From: an uncultured Clostridia bacterium
GTDB lineage: Bacteria; Bacillota; Clostridia; Christensenellales; Aristaeellaceae
Direction: 5' to 3'
DNA: 5,007 nt
NCBI GenBank assembly: GCA_946496415.1
Contig: CAMMGP010000112.1
Span: 1 to 5,007, forward strand
The translations under genes were made by a program, and so were the position numbers. Within the stretch, counting starts at the first letter, position 1. The number at the start of each line of letters is the position of its first letter. This document shows positions 4,706 through 5,007 of the stretch, piece after piece. The notes below the pieces were generated by a model, which made no database searches, was not told the origin of the DNA, and was given only the letters and a program-made list of their open reading frames with translations.

Positions 4706-5007
4706 ATGGCGGACGGCATCACCATTCGCATCGTCGGCGACGACAGCGATTTTATGCGCACGCTCGCCTCTTTGGAGGAACAGACACGCGCCACGCTGGA
4801 CGGCCTCGCGGCGGCTGCTTCGCTCGCGGGCGAAGCCTTTGGCGCGGCGTTGGGCGGGGATGGCGGCTTTGACCTCAGCGGCGACGAAGAAGAACTGGCG
4901 CGCCGGGCCGCGCGGCTGGCGGAAACGGTGGCGCGCGCTTGGAGCGGTGCGGCGGTACTGGAAGCGCCGTCGCTCACGGCCCCGCAAGGGCTGCTCGACC
5001 TGGGGCC
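4706..5007 (+). CDS. N-terminus of probable tape measure protein (partial)
   Basis: An open frame starts at ATG 4706 and runs to the window edge without a stop, giving 100 visible residues beginning M-A-D-G-I-T-I-R-I-V-G-D-D. Tape measure proteins of this phage group commonly start with a short 'MADG.I.I...' strand followed by helices, and this one continues with FMRTLASLEEQTRATLDGL and alanine-rich helical sequence. A Gly/Asp-rich break (GGDGGFDLSGDEEE) separates two helical stretches. The tape measure sets tail length and is threaded through the tube; it should be by far the largest gene downstream. The position after Gp15 and the DUF6673-like gene supports this. With only the first 100 residues visible, a small extra protein placed before the true tape measure cannot be excluded. 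Confidence 0.62.
   Translation, partial: MADGITIRIVGDDSDFMRTLASLEEQTRATLDGLAAAASLAGEAFGAALGGDGGFDLSGDEEELARRAARLAETVARAWSGAAVLEAPSLTAPQGLLDLG

Noticed and set aside
4133..4987. 284-codon open frame on the minus strand across Gp15, the DUF6673-like gene and the tape measure start
   Set aside because: Shadow of the + strand genes. The + strand frames have proper ribosome sites and family motifs; this one has Arg/Ala/Phe-rich sequence without recognisable features.
1..5007. CRISPR array, tRNA, insertion sequence, att site, defence or anti-defence genes
   Set aside because: No regularly spaced repeats, tRNA-like cloverleaf, transposase motifs or terminal inverted repeats were seen. The window is accounted for by structural genes and short gaps.

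Overview
This window is a block of phage or prophage structural genes. All are on the + strand, closely packed, and in the order typical of a long-tailed (siphovirus) morphogenesis module. The DNA is visibly very GC-rich, with G or C at most third codon positions. Most genes have strong Shine-Dalgarno sites of the AAAGGAG type. The protein families are those common in prophages of Bacillota. The best inference is a prophage or temperate phage of a GC-rich clostridial host, for example a gut Oscillospiraceae or Christensenellales relative. No host gene, integrase or att site is present, so the host and integration state are inferred.

Layout: (1) 1-182 holds the probable last codons of an upstream gene and an intergenic stretch with two strong GC-rich hairpins, the second followed by a short T run. 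(2) 183-1358 encodes the major capsid protein (Gp13-like coat family). (3) 1359-1508 is a roughly 150-base gap with no convincing gene, but a strong hairpin ends two bases before the next ribosome binding site. (4) 1509-3175 encodes four small neck or head-completion proteins: a head-tail connector, a DUF6751-like protein, a Minor_capsid_2-like protein and a Minor_capsid_3-like protein. (5) 3182-3661 encodes the tail tube protein. (6) 3661-4693 encodes a Gp15-family protein and a DUF6673-like protein, in the position of tail assembly chaperones. (7) 4706 to the window end is the start of what is probably the tape measure protein.

The genes make one assembly line: capsid shell, adaptor and stopper at the portal vertex, tail-completion and terminator proteins, tail tube, then chaperones and the tape measure that set tail length. 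Spacing is tight: ATGA and TGATG overlaps, an 11-base overlap, and gaps of 6 to 20 bases. This points to one polycistronic transcript with translational coupling. The one large gap downstream of the capsid gene, and the hairpins on both sides of that gene, suggest that the abundant capsid protein is expressed separately from the low-copy neck proteins.

I found no novel defence or mobile system. The points most worth a second look are the hairpins flanking the capsid gene, the likely true roles of the genes named 'minor capsid', the Gp15/DUF6673 overlap, and a possible capsid surface insertion.
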